Source of the DNA: Deltaproteobacteria bacterium
GTDB lineage: Bacteria > Myxococcota_A > UBA796 > GCA-2862545
NCBI GenBank assembly: GCA_007693595.1
Contig: REDI01000009.1
Coordinates: 1 to 55,718, forward strand
Length of the DNA stretch: 55,718 nucleotides
Direction of reading: 5' to 3'
Numbering within the stretch: position 1 is the stretch's first letter; every line of letters begins with the position of its first letter. Below, one piece after another: positions 8,904 to 17,942 of this stretch. The notes under the pieces are model-generated. The model was not told the DNA's origin. It made no database searches and was given only the letters and a program-made list of their open reading frames with translations. Both the position numbers and the translations under genes were made by a program.

Positions 8904-9011
8904 CGCTCCTTCAGATCCCGTATTCGGAGTGCCCGAGCGTCAGGGCCTGACCCTCTCCTCCATGAATGTCGCCCCCCGGGCAGGCGTCCACCCCCCTCGA
9001 CCGGAGTCCCT

Positions 9012-10331
9012 ATGCTGCTTCCCTTGCTGCTCCTCGGCTTGAGCGCCACCGCGCACGCGGGGTGGACCGAGCTCGACGACGACGGGGACTGCCACATCCG
9101 GCTTCCCGACAACCATCGTTTCGAGAAGGTCCACCGCCCCTTCCGGCGCGGCGAGCCCCCCGATCAGGCCGAGGCCTCCGCACGTCAGGTCGCCCTGGCC
9201 CGCATGGTGGAGCGGGTCTGCACCGACCGCACCGCCGAGGAGTGCGCCGGCCTGCGGAGCGCGATCGGCATCGACGCGGTGGTGAACCTGCGCGCCCGTC
9301 AGGTCTGCGCCGTGGCGCTGGTTCGGACCGACCTGACCCCCGCTCGGCCCGAGACTTCACCCAAACCCACGGAAGTCCCCGCGCCGCTGCCTCGACCCGC
9401 CTCGACGGTGAAGACGCCTCCCCCCTCCACAGGGCCCCCCTCAGGACTCACCGCGAGCGTGTCGGAGCAGGCGGCACGATCCCGCCCCAACGAACAGATG
9501 AGCCAGCTCCATGACCGGCTCTCTGAGGCTCCGGGTGACCGCTGCGCCCTGCGAAGCGGCTACCCCACCCGCCCCATCGCTCCCGGCGCGACGCGGGTCG
9601 GCTGCACGCCGGGCGTCACCGACGACTGCTCCTTGGAGCAGCGCTCCGGCAGCCGCGAGCTCGAGATCACCACCCCCCTGCTCGTGGGTGAGATCGAGGT
9701 CACCCGCGGCCTGTGGGCACGCATCATGCGCCAGACGCCTCCGGGAACCGATCGCTGCGGCGAGACCTGCCCCGTCTCCAACGTCACCTGGGTCGAGGCT
9801 GTTCGCTTCGCCAACGCGCTGTCGGAGCACGATGACCTGCGTCCCTGCTACCGGATCCGCAAAGGCACCGTGCGGTGGCGAGGCGGCGCCACCTGCGAGG
9901 GCTACCGTCTTCCCACCCCGGGCGAGTGGGAACATGCGGCCCGAGCGGGGGTCGACACGCGCTTCGCCGGCAGCCAGGAGGTCGGTCAGGTGGCGTGGTG
10001 GGTGGGCAATAGTCACGATCAGCCCCACCCCGTCGCCCTGCTCGAACCCAACGCCTTCGGCCTGTACGACATGAGCGGCAACGTGCAGGAGTGGGTCTGG
10101 GGCAACCGCCGCTTCATGACGACCCGCGATGCCGAGGGGGTTCGTCCGCGCCGGGTCCGCATCAACGACGGACCCACCGGCGAGTCTTTCGTCGAGGATC
10201 ACGAGATCCGCGGCGGAAGCTTCAGAAGCCCCAGACCGCACGTCAACCACATTCACTACGCCCAGCCCACGACCCGAATGCGGGCCAACGGCCTACGGCT
10301 GGTGCGATACGGGGAGCGTTGCGAGGAGTGA
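9012..10331 (+). CDS. Exported FGE-sulfatase-fold protein
   Basis: The 439-residue protein starts with a signal peptide (residues 1-16, ending AHA). An N-terminal domain with paired Cys residues comes next, then a Pro/Ser/Thr linker, and an FGE-sulfatase (SUMF1-like) domain from about residue 190. Family landmarks are EIEVTRGLWARIM, VSNVTWVEAVRFAN, YRLPTPGEWEHAAR, FGLYDMSGNVQEWVWG and IRGGSF. The Cys pair used by true formylglycine-generating enzymes is not present at the C-terminal end. A structural or binding role is therefore likelier than sulfatase activation. CGGAG precedes the ATG at 9012. Confidence 0.88.
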   Translation: MLLPLLLLGLSATAHAGWTELDDDGDCHIRLPDNHRFEKVHRPFRRGEPPDQAEASARQVALARMVERVCTDRTAEECAGLRSAIGIDAVVNLRARQVCAVALVRTDLTPARPETSPKPTEVPAPLPRPASTVKTPPPSTGPPSGLTASVSEQAARSRPNEQMSQLHDRLSEAPGDRCALRSGYPTRPIAPGATRVGCTPGVTDDCSLEQRSGSRELEITTPLLVGEIEVTRGLWARIMRQTPPGTDRCGETCPVSNVTWVEAVRFANALSEHDDLRPCYRIRKGTVRWRGGATCEGYRLPTPGEWEHAARAGVDTRFAGSQEVGQVAWWVGNSHDQPHPVALLEPNAFGLYDMSGNVQEWVWGNRRFMTTRDAEGVRPRRVRINDGPTGESFVEDHEIRGGSFRSPRPHVNHIHYAQPTTRMRANGLRLVRYGERCEE

Positions 10332-10457
10332 CCGCCCAGACCGCCCAGACCCCCGGATGGCGGATGGGAGGAGACTCGAGAAGCGCTCCCGACGCCGGAC
10401 AAGCCTCAACGGGGCCTGCCCGACGACGGTGCGCAGGTGCGGGTTCAGCGCTCCTGA

Positions 10458-11663
10458 TCAGCGAGCCGCCGGGCACCAGCTCGCGGGGCAGACGATCTCG
10501 TCGACCAAGCACGGGTCGATGGGGGCGTCTAGGGTTCCCGTACCGTTGGCGCCGTCGGGGTCCATCGGGGCGGTGGTCGCCAGAGGCGCCCAGGACTCTC
10601 CCGCTCCATCGACGAGCTCGATTCCCTCGACTTCGGAGGCCTTGAAGCTCAAGCAGCAGGCGTCCTCGGTCTCGGTGCACTCGGTCGCGCTCGAGGCGGC
10701 GTCGCAAGGCTCGCAGTCGATGCCCTGATCCGACGTGAGATCGCAGATTGCCCCAGGGTCACAGGGATCCTGACCATCGCCGCCACAAGAGAACATGCGC
10801 GGCACCAGCGGGCGGGTGTCGAAGCGCGCCGAGAGGGAGGCACGCGTCACATAGTCGCCATTGGGGCCGAAAACACCTGACAGAACGACGTCTTCGCCGG
10901 GCACGGTGAGGGAGCCCACCGTGAGGTCCATCGAGGTCGGCCCGGCCTCGAAGTAAGGGTTGTCGCTGAAGTCTGTGGCGACCGGGAACTCGACCGAGGC
11001 CGCGCAGGTCTGGTTCAGCCCATCGAAGCTCTCGTCGATGGTGCCGAACGAGTCGTCGCGGCCTTCGTACTCGAGGGCCCTCGTGGCGACGAAGCCGATG
11101 GTCTGGTCCGCGGCATCGACATGGTCGACCCCAATGATCACGACCTCTTCGAAGAGCTGGTTGAAGACGTTGGTGAGCTCTTCGGGCTCGTACTCTCCGC
11201 CGTTGAGGTCGAGCAGGTAGCCACGACTCACCAAGACGTCCGACTGGAGGTCGATGGGGTCGCCGACCTCGCCCGTGGTGAAGGTAAACGGCGTGTGCTC
11301 ACAAGAATAGTCGACGTGCACCGTGTACTCCGTGTCGGCTGCGAGGCCGGGACGGGGCGAGAAGACCAACGTGTCGCCGTCCCAGGTGGTCTCGCCGCTC
11401 GCCTGATCCTCGCCCGCGGTCACCAAGACCGTGGCGAGCTCTTCCATCTGGGCGAACTCGATGCGGATGTCATCGCGAAAGTAGACGTCTGTCGCACCCT
11501 CTTCGGGCGTGGTGCTCACGATGTCGTTCGTGCAGAGCTCGTCCGAGCTCTGGGAAGACTCCGAACTCTCGGAACTCTCGGAACTCTCGGGTTCAGAGCC
11601 CGATCCATTACATGCGGTAAGAGCCAGAGCCAGCAGGAGGCCCCCCAGTTTATACTTGACCAT
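10458..11663 (-). CDS. Lipoprotein with Ser/Glu linker and Ig-like (Big_5-type) domain
   Basis: This is a 401-residue lipoprotein. I start it at ATG 11663, preceded by GGAGG four bases away; the longer frame adds a non-signal leader. The lipobox LALTAC places the lipidated Cys at 18. A low-complexity SSESSESSESSQSS linker follows, encoded in part by three exact 9-base copies at 11563-11589. Next is a domain of the form STTPEEGATDVYFRDDIRIEF...TWDGDTLVFSPRPGLAADTEYTV, typical of bacterial Big_5 Ig-like modules. The C-terminal third is Cys-rich. The function is unknown; it is probably surface-exposed or periplasmic. It converges with the FGE-fold gene. Confidence 0.82.
   Translation of the reverse strand: MVKYKLGGLLLALALTACNGSGSEPESSESSESSESSQSSDELCTNDIVSTTPEEGATDVYFRDDIRIEFAQMEELATVLVTAGEDQASGETTWDGDTLVFSPRPGLAADTEYTVHVDYSCEHTPFTFTTGEVGDPIDLQSDVLVSRGYLLDLNGGEYEPEELTNVFNQLFEEVVIIGVDHVDAADQTIGFVATRALEYEGRDDSFGTIDESFDGLNQTCAASVEFPVATDFSDNPYFEAGPTSMDLTVGSLTVPGEDVVLSGVFGPNGDYVTRASLSARFDTRPLVPRMFSCGGDGQDPCDPGAICDLTSDQGIDCEPCDAASSATECTETEDACCLSFKASEVEGIELVDGAGESWAPLATTAPMDPDGANGTGTLDAPIDPCLVDEIVCPASWCPAAR
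11563..11589. repeat. Three tandem 9-bp copies in a lipoprotein linker
   Basis: GAACTCTCG occurs three times head to tail with no mismatch. On the minus strand it encodes repeats of Ser-Ser-Glu in the linker after the lipobox. Unit number could vary in frame by slippage. Confidence 0.85.
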
Positions 11664-11922
11664 GCATCCTCCAAGATGTTTGAGCGCCTCGCGGAAGTGG
11701 CGCGGCCGAAGCCTACCCGACTGCACCTCATGATACAAGCCCCCTTCTGAACACGACCGCCCCGAACCGATCCTGTGCCCGCTCTCATCGAGCATGTGTA
11801 GGTATCACAACCGAGGCCGGGACCCACGAGACGTCGAGTCGCACCGCGCACCGAACCCGACCCGCTCGGTCGGCGACGCGAAGACGTCGGCTCGTCGCCA
11901 CCCGCGACGGGCCAGGGCCCCC

Positions 11923-13233
11923 TCAGGTCCTCCGGAGCCGCTCGCGCAGCGCCTCGGCAGACCAGAGGCTCTGGTCGTGGGCGCGCACCGCGAGCACCTG
12001 GGCCGGGTCCCTCCCCCCCAGCAGGGTAGGCGCCGACGCTGCGGGAGCCTCCTCGAGCACGATCTCGAACCGCCCCCCGTCGAAGGGCTCCCCTGGTGCG
12101 CGCTCAACCCGGACGACCCGCTCTTGCTTGCCGTGGGCCTCGAGGGCCAAGGCGCGGGAGATGCAGTACGGATTGTTGCCCGGCCGACCCAGCAGCATGG
12201 TGGTCATCCACGAGCACCCGCCCAGACAACGGGCAGCGTGAGGGCAGGTTCGACACAAGCCCCAGAGGTCTTCGACCGTGCGCTCCCGGAGGCTTCGTAG
12301 CTCCGGGGCGTTCTCGACCACATCGGCCAGGCGATCGCGCCCGAGCACCCCGCCGGTGAAGCTGCGGGTCGGCAGCGAGGGGCAGCCCTTGATCTTCCCG
12401 TCCGCCTCGAGGCCGAGGGTGTAGCGACCCGCAGAGCAGGCTGACCACGAGGCGCCCTGCTCGCCTCCATAACGAAGCTCCTCTTCGAAGGGACTGAAGT
12501 AGCCGATGTTGTTGCCTAAGAAGAGCGCGATACCGGCGGGCTGGAGCCGCTCTCGCTTGATCCAGACCAACAGCGGAAAGAGCTCCAACAGGTCGTAGGG
12601 CTGGAGTAGAAGCTCGGGGCGATCCGCCGCGCGGCCCATCGGCACGGTGAGCTGGATCTGCCAGCCCGCCCCTCCGACCTCGACGAGCGCGTCCGCGATG
12701 CCGGGTAGCTCCGGCAGCGAGAGCCGGTTGATCTGGGAGTTGAAGCCGAGCTGGATCGGGGTGGCGGCGACCCGCTCGGCCGCATCCATCGCCGCTCGCC
12801 AGGAGCCCTGGACCCCCCGCAGGGCGTCGTGGGTCTGCTCCAGGCCGTCGATCGAGATCGAGATCGCCCCGATCCCTGCCTCGACGGCCCGACGCACCCG
12901 ATCCGCGTCGAGGTTGCGCGCGCCGGTCGTGATCGAGCAGCTCATGCCCCGCCGGGTGATCTCGGCGGCGATCACATCCCAGTCCTCTCGCAGGTAGGCC
13001 TCGCCCCCGATGAGCGTGACCTCGCGTACGCCGATCTCGTGCAGCTCACGGACCACGTCCAGGCAGCTCGCCGTCGAGAGCTCCTGGGGCCGCGCGCGGC
13101 CCGCCCGAGATCCACAGTGCCGGCAACCGAGGTCACAGGCGAGGGTGAGCTCCCAGACACAGTAGATCGGGTGGGGCCGCTCGACGTCGGAGGGGCGCGG
13201 GATGCGAGAGAGATCGGGATCGGGCGGTGCCAT
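11923..13233 (-). CDS. Radical SAM/SPASM enzyme
   Basis: The 436-residue protein has the radical SAM cluster motif CDLGCRHC (Cys33, Cys37, Cys40) and the SAM-binding GGEA segment at 76-79. Its C-terminal SPASM-type Cys set includes GCPSLPT, LCRTCPHAARC and LGGC, and should hold auxiliary FeS clusters. Relatives modify ribosomal peptides or dehydrogenate sulfatase Ser/Cys. No short precursor peptide with a plausible leader was found within a few hundred bases, so the substrate is open. The start at 13233 lies 89 bases from a divergent flavoprotein gene, and the shared gap holds two near-identical 13-base sites. Confidence 0.9.
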   Translation of the reverse strand: MAPPDPDLSRIPRPSDVERPHPIYCVWELTLACDLGCRHCGSRAGRARPQELSTASCLDVVRELHEIGVREVTLIGGEAYLREDWDVIAAEITRRGMSCSITTGARNLDADRVRRAVEAGIGAISISIDGLEQTHDALRGVQGSWRAAMDAAERVAATPIQLGFNSQINRLSLPELPGIADALVEVGGAGWQIQLTVPMGRAADRPELLLQPYDLLELFPLLVWIKRERLQPAGIALFLGNNIGYFSPFEEELRYGGEQGASWSACSAGRYTLGLEADGKIKGCPSLPTRSFTGGVLGRDRLADVVENAPELRSLRERTVEDLWGLCRTCPHAARCLGGCSWMTTMLLGRPGNNPYCISRALALEAHGKQERVVRVERAPGEPFDGGRFEIVLEEAPAASAPTLLGGRDPAQVLAVRAHDQSLWSAEALRERLRRT

Positions 13234-13271
13234 CGATGAACTCTAGCGCAGGCGGACAGCAGGCCCAACCC

Positions 13272-13301
13272 GCAATCCATATGCACTTGCAATCTAGATG
13301 C
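13272..13301. promoter_or_regulatory. Tandem 13-bp near-repeat between divergent genes
   Basis: GCAATCCATATGC (13272-13284) and GCAATCTAGATGC (13289-13301) differ at three positions. They lie 17 bases apart, and each is itself an imperfect palindrome (GCAAT...ATGC). They occupy the only spacer between the radical SAM gene and the flavoprotein gene, where an operator would be expected. This AT-richer stretch also stands out from the surrounding GC-rich DNA. The regulator is unknown. Confidence 0.45.
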
Positions 13302-13322
13302 GTTTTGGGATAGAGCCCTCCC

Positions 13323-14501
13323 ATGCTCGATGCGCTGATCATCGGGGGCGGGCCTCACGGCACCCACCTCGCCATCGCCCTCCTCGCCAGACACGGCCTC
13401 CGGCGCGGCCACTTGGCGGTGCTCGACCCTCACGACGCGCCGCTGGGTCAGTGGTGGCACTGCGCCGAGAACACTGGCATGACCCACCTGCGGTCGCCGG
13501 TGGTCCACCACCTCGGCCTCGGCCCCTGGGCGCTGCGCGAGCACGCCCGAGCGCATGGCTTCGACGACAAGGCGCACTTTCTCGCCCCCTACGACCGCCC
13601 GAGCGTCGAACTCTTCCGTCATCACTGCGCCTGGCTCGAGGACCATCATCGACTCGCCCAGGTCCGTATCCAGGGGCTCGCCCAGCGCATCCAGCTCGAC
13701 GAGGACTGCGTTCGCGTCGAGACCACCAGCGGCCAGCTCTGCGCCCGCGAGGTCGTACTCGCCCTCGGCGCCTCGGCCTCGCTCTACCGTCCACCCTGGG
13801 CGGGCGAGCTGCTCCGCGGAGGCGCCACCATCCACCACCTCTTCGAGCCCGGCTTTCAAGCCTCTCAAGTCTCCGCAACGGAGCGGGTCGCGGTGGTCGG
13901 AGGGGGTATAAGCGCCGCTCAAGTCGCCCTGAAGCTCGCCGTGAGGGGCTGCGTCGTGCACTTGGTCCGTCGCCATGGGCCGAGGGTGCATACCTTCGAC
14001 AGCGACCCCGGCTGGGTCGGGCCCAAGCACATGCGGGGCTTCCTGGCCGATCCCGATCCCGACCTCCGCCGCCGGAAGATCACCGCCGCCAGGCACCGCG
14101 GCTCCATGCCCGAAGAGCTCGCCGAGGCCTTGGACCACGCCGCGAGGGCCGGAGCGATCCACCTCGTCGAGGGTGAGGTGACGCGCGCTCACCTCCTGAA
14201 TGGCTTGGGATCGCCTCCCCCGATCGGGCTCCAGGTGGGCCAGGACTTCCTGGCGGTGGATCGGGTCCTGCTCGCGACGGGTTTCCTGAGGGACCGGCCA
14301 GGGGGAGCGCTCGTGGATCGCCTCGTCGAGGAGTACGAGCTCCCCTGCGCCACGTGTGGCTACCCGATCCTGAGCCCAAACCTACGATGGCACGCGAGGC
14401 TGCTCGCAACTGGGGCCCTGGCGGAGCTGCAGCTCGGTCCTGTCGCGCGGAACCTCGTGGGGGCTCGACGGGCGGCGGAGCGGTCCGCTACCGGCTGGTA
14501 G
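13323..14501 (+). CDS. FAD/NAD(P)-binding monooxygenase-like protein
   Basis: The 392-residue protein has an N-terminal FAD Rossmann motif, IIGGGPHGTHLA (residues 6-17). A second dinucleotide motif, VVGGGISAAQVAL, lies near 191-203, and an ATGF segment near the C-terminal third. This layout matches flavin-dependent monooxygenases of the ornithine/lysine N-hydroxylase or Baeyer-Villiger type, and FAD/NAD(P)-binding proteins of unknown substrate. It is transcribed away from the radical SAM gene with a shared 89-base spacer, so the two may be co-regulated. Substrate is not predictable. Confidence 0.83.
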   Translation: MLDALIIGGGPHGTHLAIALLARHGLRRGHLAVLDPHDAPLGQWWHCAENTGMTHLRSPVVHHLGLGPWALREHARAHGFDDKAHFLAPYDRPSVELFRHHCAWLEDHHRLAQVRIQGLAQRIQLDEDCVRVETTSGQLCAREVVLALGASASLYRPPWAGELLRGGATIHHLFEPGFQASQVSATERVAVVGGGISAAQVALKLAVRGCVVHLVRRHGPRVHTFDSDPGWVGPKHMRGFLADPDPDLRRRKITAARHRGSMPEELAEALDHAARAGAIHLVEGEVTRAHLLNGLGSPPPIGLQVGQDFLAVDRVLLATGFLRDRPGGALVDRLVEEYELPCATCGYPILSPNLRWHARLLATGALAELQLGPVARNLVGARRAAERSATGW

Positions 14502-14563
14502 AGCCGACTACGTCTCTGCTGATGCGAGCTTGAGCCCTGGACGGAGGCGCCTACCCTTCCCCT

Positions 14564-15118
14564 ATGCTCGCCCTCCTCTCCCTGCTCGCCCTCGCCTCTC
14601 CGCCCGAGGCCACCATGCTCCTCGACGACTTCTCCCGTGCCGACGAGCGCTCCGCGCTCGGAACCCGCTGGAGCGCCATGAGCGACCGGGTGATGGGCGG
14701 CGTCTCCGACGTGCGCGCCGCGCGGGTCCGATCCCCGCACGGGGACCACCTCCACCTCGCAGGCGAGGTCCGCGACGTCCCCGGCTACGGTTCCCCAGGC
14801 TTCGTGCAGGTCGGTCTCGAGCTCGGAGGCTTGGACGCCTCGGACTACACCGGCCTGCGCCTGGTGGTCCGCGGAGACGGCCAGCGCTACGGCGCCCACC
14901 TGCGCACCCCGGATACCCGCCGGCCCTGGCAGTCCTGGCGCGGCTCGTTCACGGCTTCCACCGAGTGGACCGAGGTGCGGATCCCCTTCACCGACTTCGA
15001 GCCCTACCGGATCGCGCGCGAGCTCGACCTCACCCGCTTGACGCGGCTCTCGCTGATCGCCGTCGATCGAACCGGCGCCGCCGATCTACGCATCGCCGAG
15101 GTCGGACTCTACCGCTGA
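14564..15118 (+). CDS. Exported CIA30-domain protein
   Basis: The 184-residue protein carries a CIA30 (complex I intermediate-associated protein 30) beta-sandwich domain. The hallmark DRVMGGVSDV lies near residues 43-52, and GLRLVVRGDGQRYGAHLRT and the terminal LSLIAVDRTGAADLRIAEVGLYR follow. The first 13 residues (MLALLSLLALASP) look like a short signal peptide, unusual for this family, so a periplasmic location is possible. Role unknown; family members in bacteria are often adjacent to oxidoreductases, and here a flavoprotein lies just upstream. Confidence 0.85.
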   Translation: MLALLSLLALASPPEATMLLDDFSRADERSALGTRWSAMSDRVMGGVSDVRAARVRSPHGDHLHLAGEVRDVPGYGSPGFVQVGLELGGLDASDYTGLRLVVRGDGQRYGAHLRTPDTRRPWQSWRGSFTASTEWTEVRIPFTDFEPYRIARELDLTRLTRLSLIAVDRTGAADLRIAEVGLYR

Positions 15119-15302
15119 GCGCGCTCGGGCCTCATCGATCCAACGTGCATGGCGCGCACGACACGCGGGGCAACCGCCCCTTCGAGCCGAGGGACCGAGG
15201 CCCCCTTCCGCCCAGATGTCATGAATGGTCACAGGGGTCGTTCGATCACGACACAGGACCCCGATGGTGACAGGCTGAGCGTGTTCACCGGAGGCTCAGT
15301 CC

Positions 15303-17891
15303 ATGACACGCTCATCGCTCTCGCTCCTGCCCCTCGCCCTGGTGGTCATCGCCTGCAACAACGACGTCGACGGGATCGGCACCGACTCGGGCGAGGGGGG
15401 CCCCGCGGCCCCCCAGATCGTACTATCCCCTGAAGATCCAAGAACGACCGACAACCTCTCGGTCGAGATCGTCGATCCCATCGCCGGCCTACGCTACGAG
15501 TATTCCTGGTCTCGCGACGACGAGCTCCAAGAGGATCTCACCTCCGACCTTGTCAACCGCAGCAACACCCGCAAGGGAGAGGTCTGGCAGGTTTCGATCA
15601 CGCCCTTCGAGGGGAACCTCTCCGGCACCCCCGCCACCGCACAGGTCGAGATCCTCAACACTCCCCCCGAGATCACCGCAGCCACCTGGGCCCACGACCC
15701 ACCGGATCGAAGCACGGGTCTGTCCGTGGATCTCACCGCCACCGACGACGACGACGACGACGTCACCTTCCGCTACGCCTGGACGGTGGACGGCTCCGAC
15801 GCCGCGGTCACCAGCGCCGAGGTCTCGGGCGAGGAGCTCAGCCGCGGGCAGATCTGGAGCGTCACCATCACCCCGAACGATGGCGAAGAGGACGGCGAGA
15901 GCGTCACCCTGTCCACGACCATCGGGAACTCTCCCCCCCTCGCTGGCGAGGTCGTGCTCGCGCCGAGCGACGCGGTGACCGATAGCACCCTCACCGCGAC
16001 CGCGACCGGCTTCAGCGACCCCGACGGCGACGAGATCACCCTGACCTACCGCTTCCTGGTCGACGAGGCGGTCGTGCAGCAGGGGTCCGACAACACGCTC
16101 GGTCCCGCCTTCTTCGTCAAGCACGACGTCGTGACCGCCGAGGTCTTCGCCTCCGACGATCAATCCGACGGGCCGACCGCGACCAGCAACGAGGTGGTGA
16201 TCCGCAACACGGCCCCCGTGGCCGAGAGCGTTCGGATCGGGCCCGAGACTCCCGGAACCCTCGACAACATCGAAGCCGTGCCCTCCGCCACCGACCTCGA
16301 TGACGATCCCCTCACCTTCACCTATACCTGGACCCTCAACGATGCCGTGGTCTCGGATGTCACGGGTCCCCTGTTCCCCCACGGCCGCACCGAGCGCGAC
16401 GACCGCGTCAAGGTCGAGATCTTCGCCACCGACGACGACCACGCCGACAGCAACGTCTTGGAGTCCATCGAGGTCACCGTCGTCAACACCCCGCCCTCCA
16501 CCCCCGGCATCACCGTCGCGCCTCCCCGACCCGACCCCGGCGATCCGATCGCCTGCTCGGTCACGACTCCTAGCACCGATCCCGATCCGACCGACACCAT
16601 CACCTACCACTTCAGCTGGACGGTCAACGGCGAGCCCTACGTCGGCTCCACGATGGACACCGGCACCTCGAGCTCGCTCCCAGGCGCCGTGGTCGAAGCG
16701 GATCAGAACTGGCGCTGCGAAGTCTACGCCTCCGATGGCTTCGACGACAGCGGAACCGCCTCTGGGGTCGCCTCGACCGTGCCCTTCCAGTGCGCCGACG
16801 ACTTCACCCCGTGGAGCGGCGGCAGCGGTGAGTCGGGCAACCCCTACGCCGTCGACACCCGCGACGCCCTCGACGCCATTCGAACCGCGCCCCACTGCAC
16901 CTTCAGACTGACGAACGACATCGACATCTCAGGCTTGGACTGGGACCCCATCCCCGAGTTCTCGGGAGTTCTGAACGGCGATGGCTACGCCATCGAGTCC
17001 CTGCGCATCGATCGCCCCGACCTCGAACAGCTCGCCTTCATTCACACCCTCACAGGTAGGGTCCAAGACATCTCCTTCACCGACGCCTATGTCTCGTGTG
17101 AACGAGGCTGCGCCGTGGTCGCCCGCACGGTTCAACCCAGCGACTCCACCGACGAGATCGGCATGATCCTGAACACCCACGTCCACGGCGAGGTCTTAGG
17201 AGCGAGGAACATCGTCGGGATCGCCGTTCAGCTCGCGAGCGGAAGCGTGGTCTCGAACACCCACTTCACCGGCCGGGTCGTCTACGCGCCGCGCGCCTCG
17301 TGGACCCCCGCCTTCGCCGGAGGCCTCTTCAACACCCTCGAAGGGGTAGCGAGCCAGGTCACCTTCGACGGCGTGATCGACATCAGCTCCAGCACCCACA
17401 TGAAGACCGGCGGCATCGCGGCGGTCATGCGCAATGGAGGGGTGCTCGATCGGTCCAGCTCCCACGGGAGCGTCGAGGGGGTCGGCACGCGCATCGGTGG
17501 CCTGGTGGGCGAGATCCCCAGCACCTCGACCAGCCCTCCCCTGATCCTTGACTCCTACACCGACATGAGCCTCGAAGGCACCACCTGGATCGCGGGCCTC
17601 ATCGGGGATCGACAGAGCAGCTTCGTCATCTCGACCAGCTACTCCGCCGCCGAGATCCTTAGCGGCTCGAACACGCGGGGCGTGCTGGGCTTCGGCAGCG
17701 CGGGCGGCACCCGGAGCGATGTCTACTGGGACATGGATCGGGCCGGCACGACGAACGCGGGCACCACGGGGGCCGGAGTGCACGGCCGAACGACCGACCA
17801 GATGCTCGACGCGTCGACCTACGACGGTTTTGATCAACCCCCCTGGGAGATCGTCGATGGGGACTACCCCTGGCTCCCGCTCGACGACTAG
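15303..17891 (+). CDS. Large lipoprotein with tandem Ig/PKD-like repeats
   Basis: The 862-residue lipoprotein has a lipobox ending VIAC (Cys18). About five Ig/cadherin-like repeats of roughly 90-100 residues follow, recognisable by recurring NTPPEI, NSPPLAG, NTAPVAES and NTPPSTPG junctions and TDLDDDPLTFTYTWTLN-type Asp-rich turns that may bind calcium. From about residue 500 the protein changes to a repeat-rich beta region with GLUG-like turns (DITFTDAYVSC-like units, GGLFNTLEG, GGIAAVMRNGG, GGLVGEI). It probably acts as a surface adhesin or matrix protein (inference). It stands alone between the CIA30 gene and the HTTM-like cassette. Confidence 0.85.
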   Translation: MTRSSLSLLPLALVVIACNNDVDGIGTDSGEGGPAAPQIVLSPEDPRTTDNLSVEIVDPIAGLRYEYSWSRDDELQEDLTSDLVNRSNTRKGEVWQVSITPFEGNLSGTPATAQVEILNTPPEITAATWAHDPPDRSTGLSVDLTATDDDDDDVTFRYAWTVDGSDAAVTSAEVSGEELSRGQIWSVTITPNDGEEDGESVTLSTTIGNSPPLAGEVVLAPSDAVTDSTLTATATGFSDPDGDEITLTYRFLVDEAVVQQGSDNTLGPAFFVKHDVVTAEVFASDDQSDGPTATSNEVVIRNTAPVAESVRIGPETPGTLDNIEAVPSATDLDDDPLTFTYTWTLNDAVVSDVTGPLFPHGRTERDDRVKVEIFATDDDHADSNVLESIEVTVVNTPPSTPGITVAPPRPDPGDPIACSVTTPSTDPDPTDTITYHFSWTVNGEPYVGSTMDTGTSSSLPGAVVEADQNWRCEVYASDGFDDSGTASGVASTVPFQCADDFTPWSGGSGESGNPYAVDTRDALDAIRTAPHCTFRLTNDIDISGLDWDPIPEFSGVLNGDGYAIESLRIDRPDLEQLAFIHTLTGRVQDISFTDAYVSCERGCAVVARTVQPSDSTDEIGMILNTHVHGEVLGARNIVGIAVQLASGSVVSNTHFTGRVVYAPRASWTPAFAGGLFNTLEGVASQVTFDGVIDISSSTHMKTGGIAAVMRNGGVLDRSSSHGSVEGVGTRIGGLVGEIPSTSTSPPLILDSYTDMSLEGTTWIAGLIGDRQSSFVISTSYSAAEILSGSNTRGVLGFGSAGGTRSDVYWDMDRAGTTNAGTTGAGVHGRTTDQMLDASTYDGFDQPPWEIVDGDYPWLPLDD

Positions 17892-17922
17892 CGGGCCCCT
17901 CGCCCTGAGGACACCACGCCCA

Positions 17923-17941
17923 GCGCGCGTTATCCGCGCGC
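17923..17941. other. GC-only hairpin after the Ig-repeat lipoprotein
   Basis: GCGCGCG (17923-17929) pairs perfectly with CGCGCGC (17935-17941) around a five-base TTATC loop, 31 bases after the lipoprotein stop and directly before the next GTG. No T tract follows, so termination is uncertain. It could instead lie in the leader of the next gene. Confidence 0.4.
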
Positions 17942-17942
17942 G

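Noticed and set aside
9012-10331. True formylglycine-generating enzyme
   Set aside because: The Cys pair expected near the C-terminus is missing and no sulfatase is nearby.
11664-11922. RiPP precursor next to the radical SAM gene
   Set aside because: Short frames here have no plausible leader or ribosome-binding site; the region looks like a plain spacer and lipoprotein leader.
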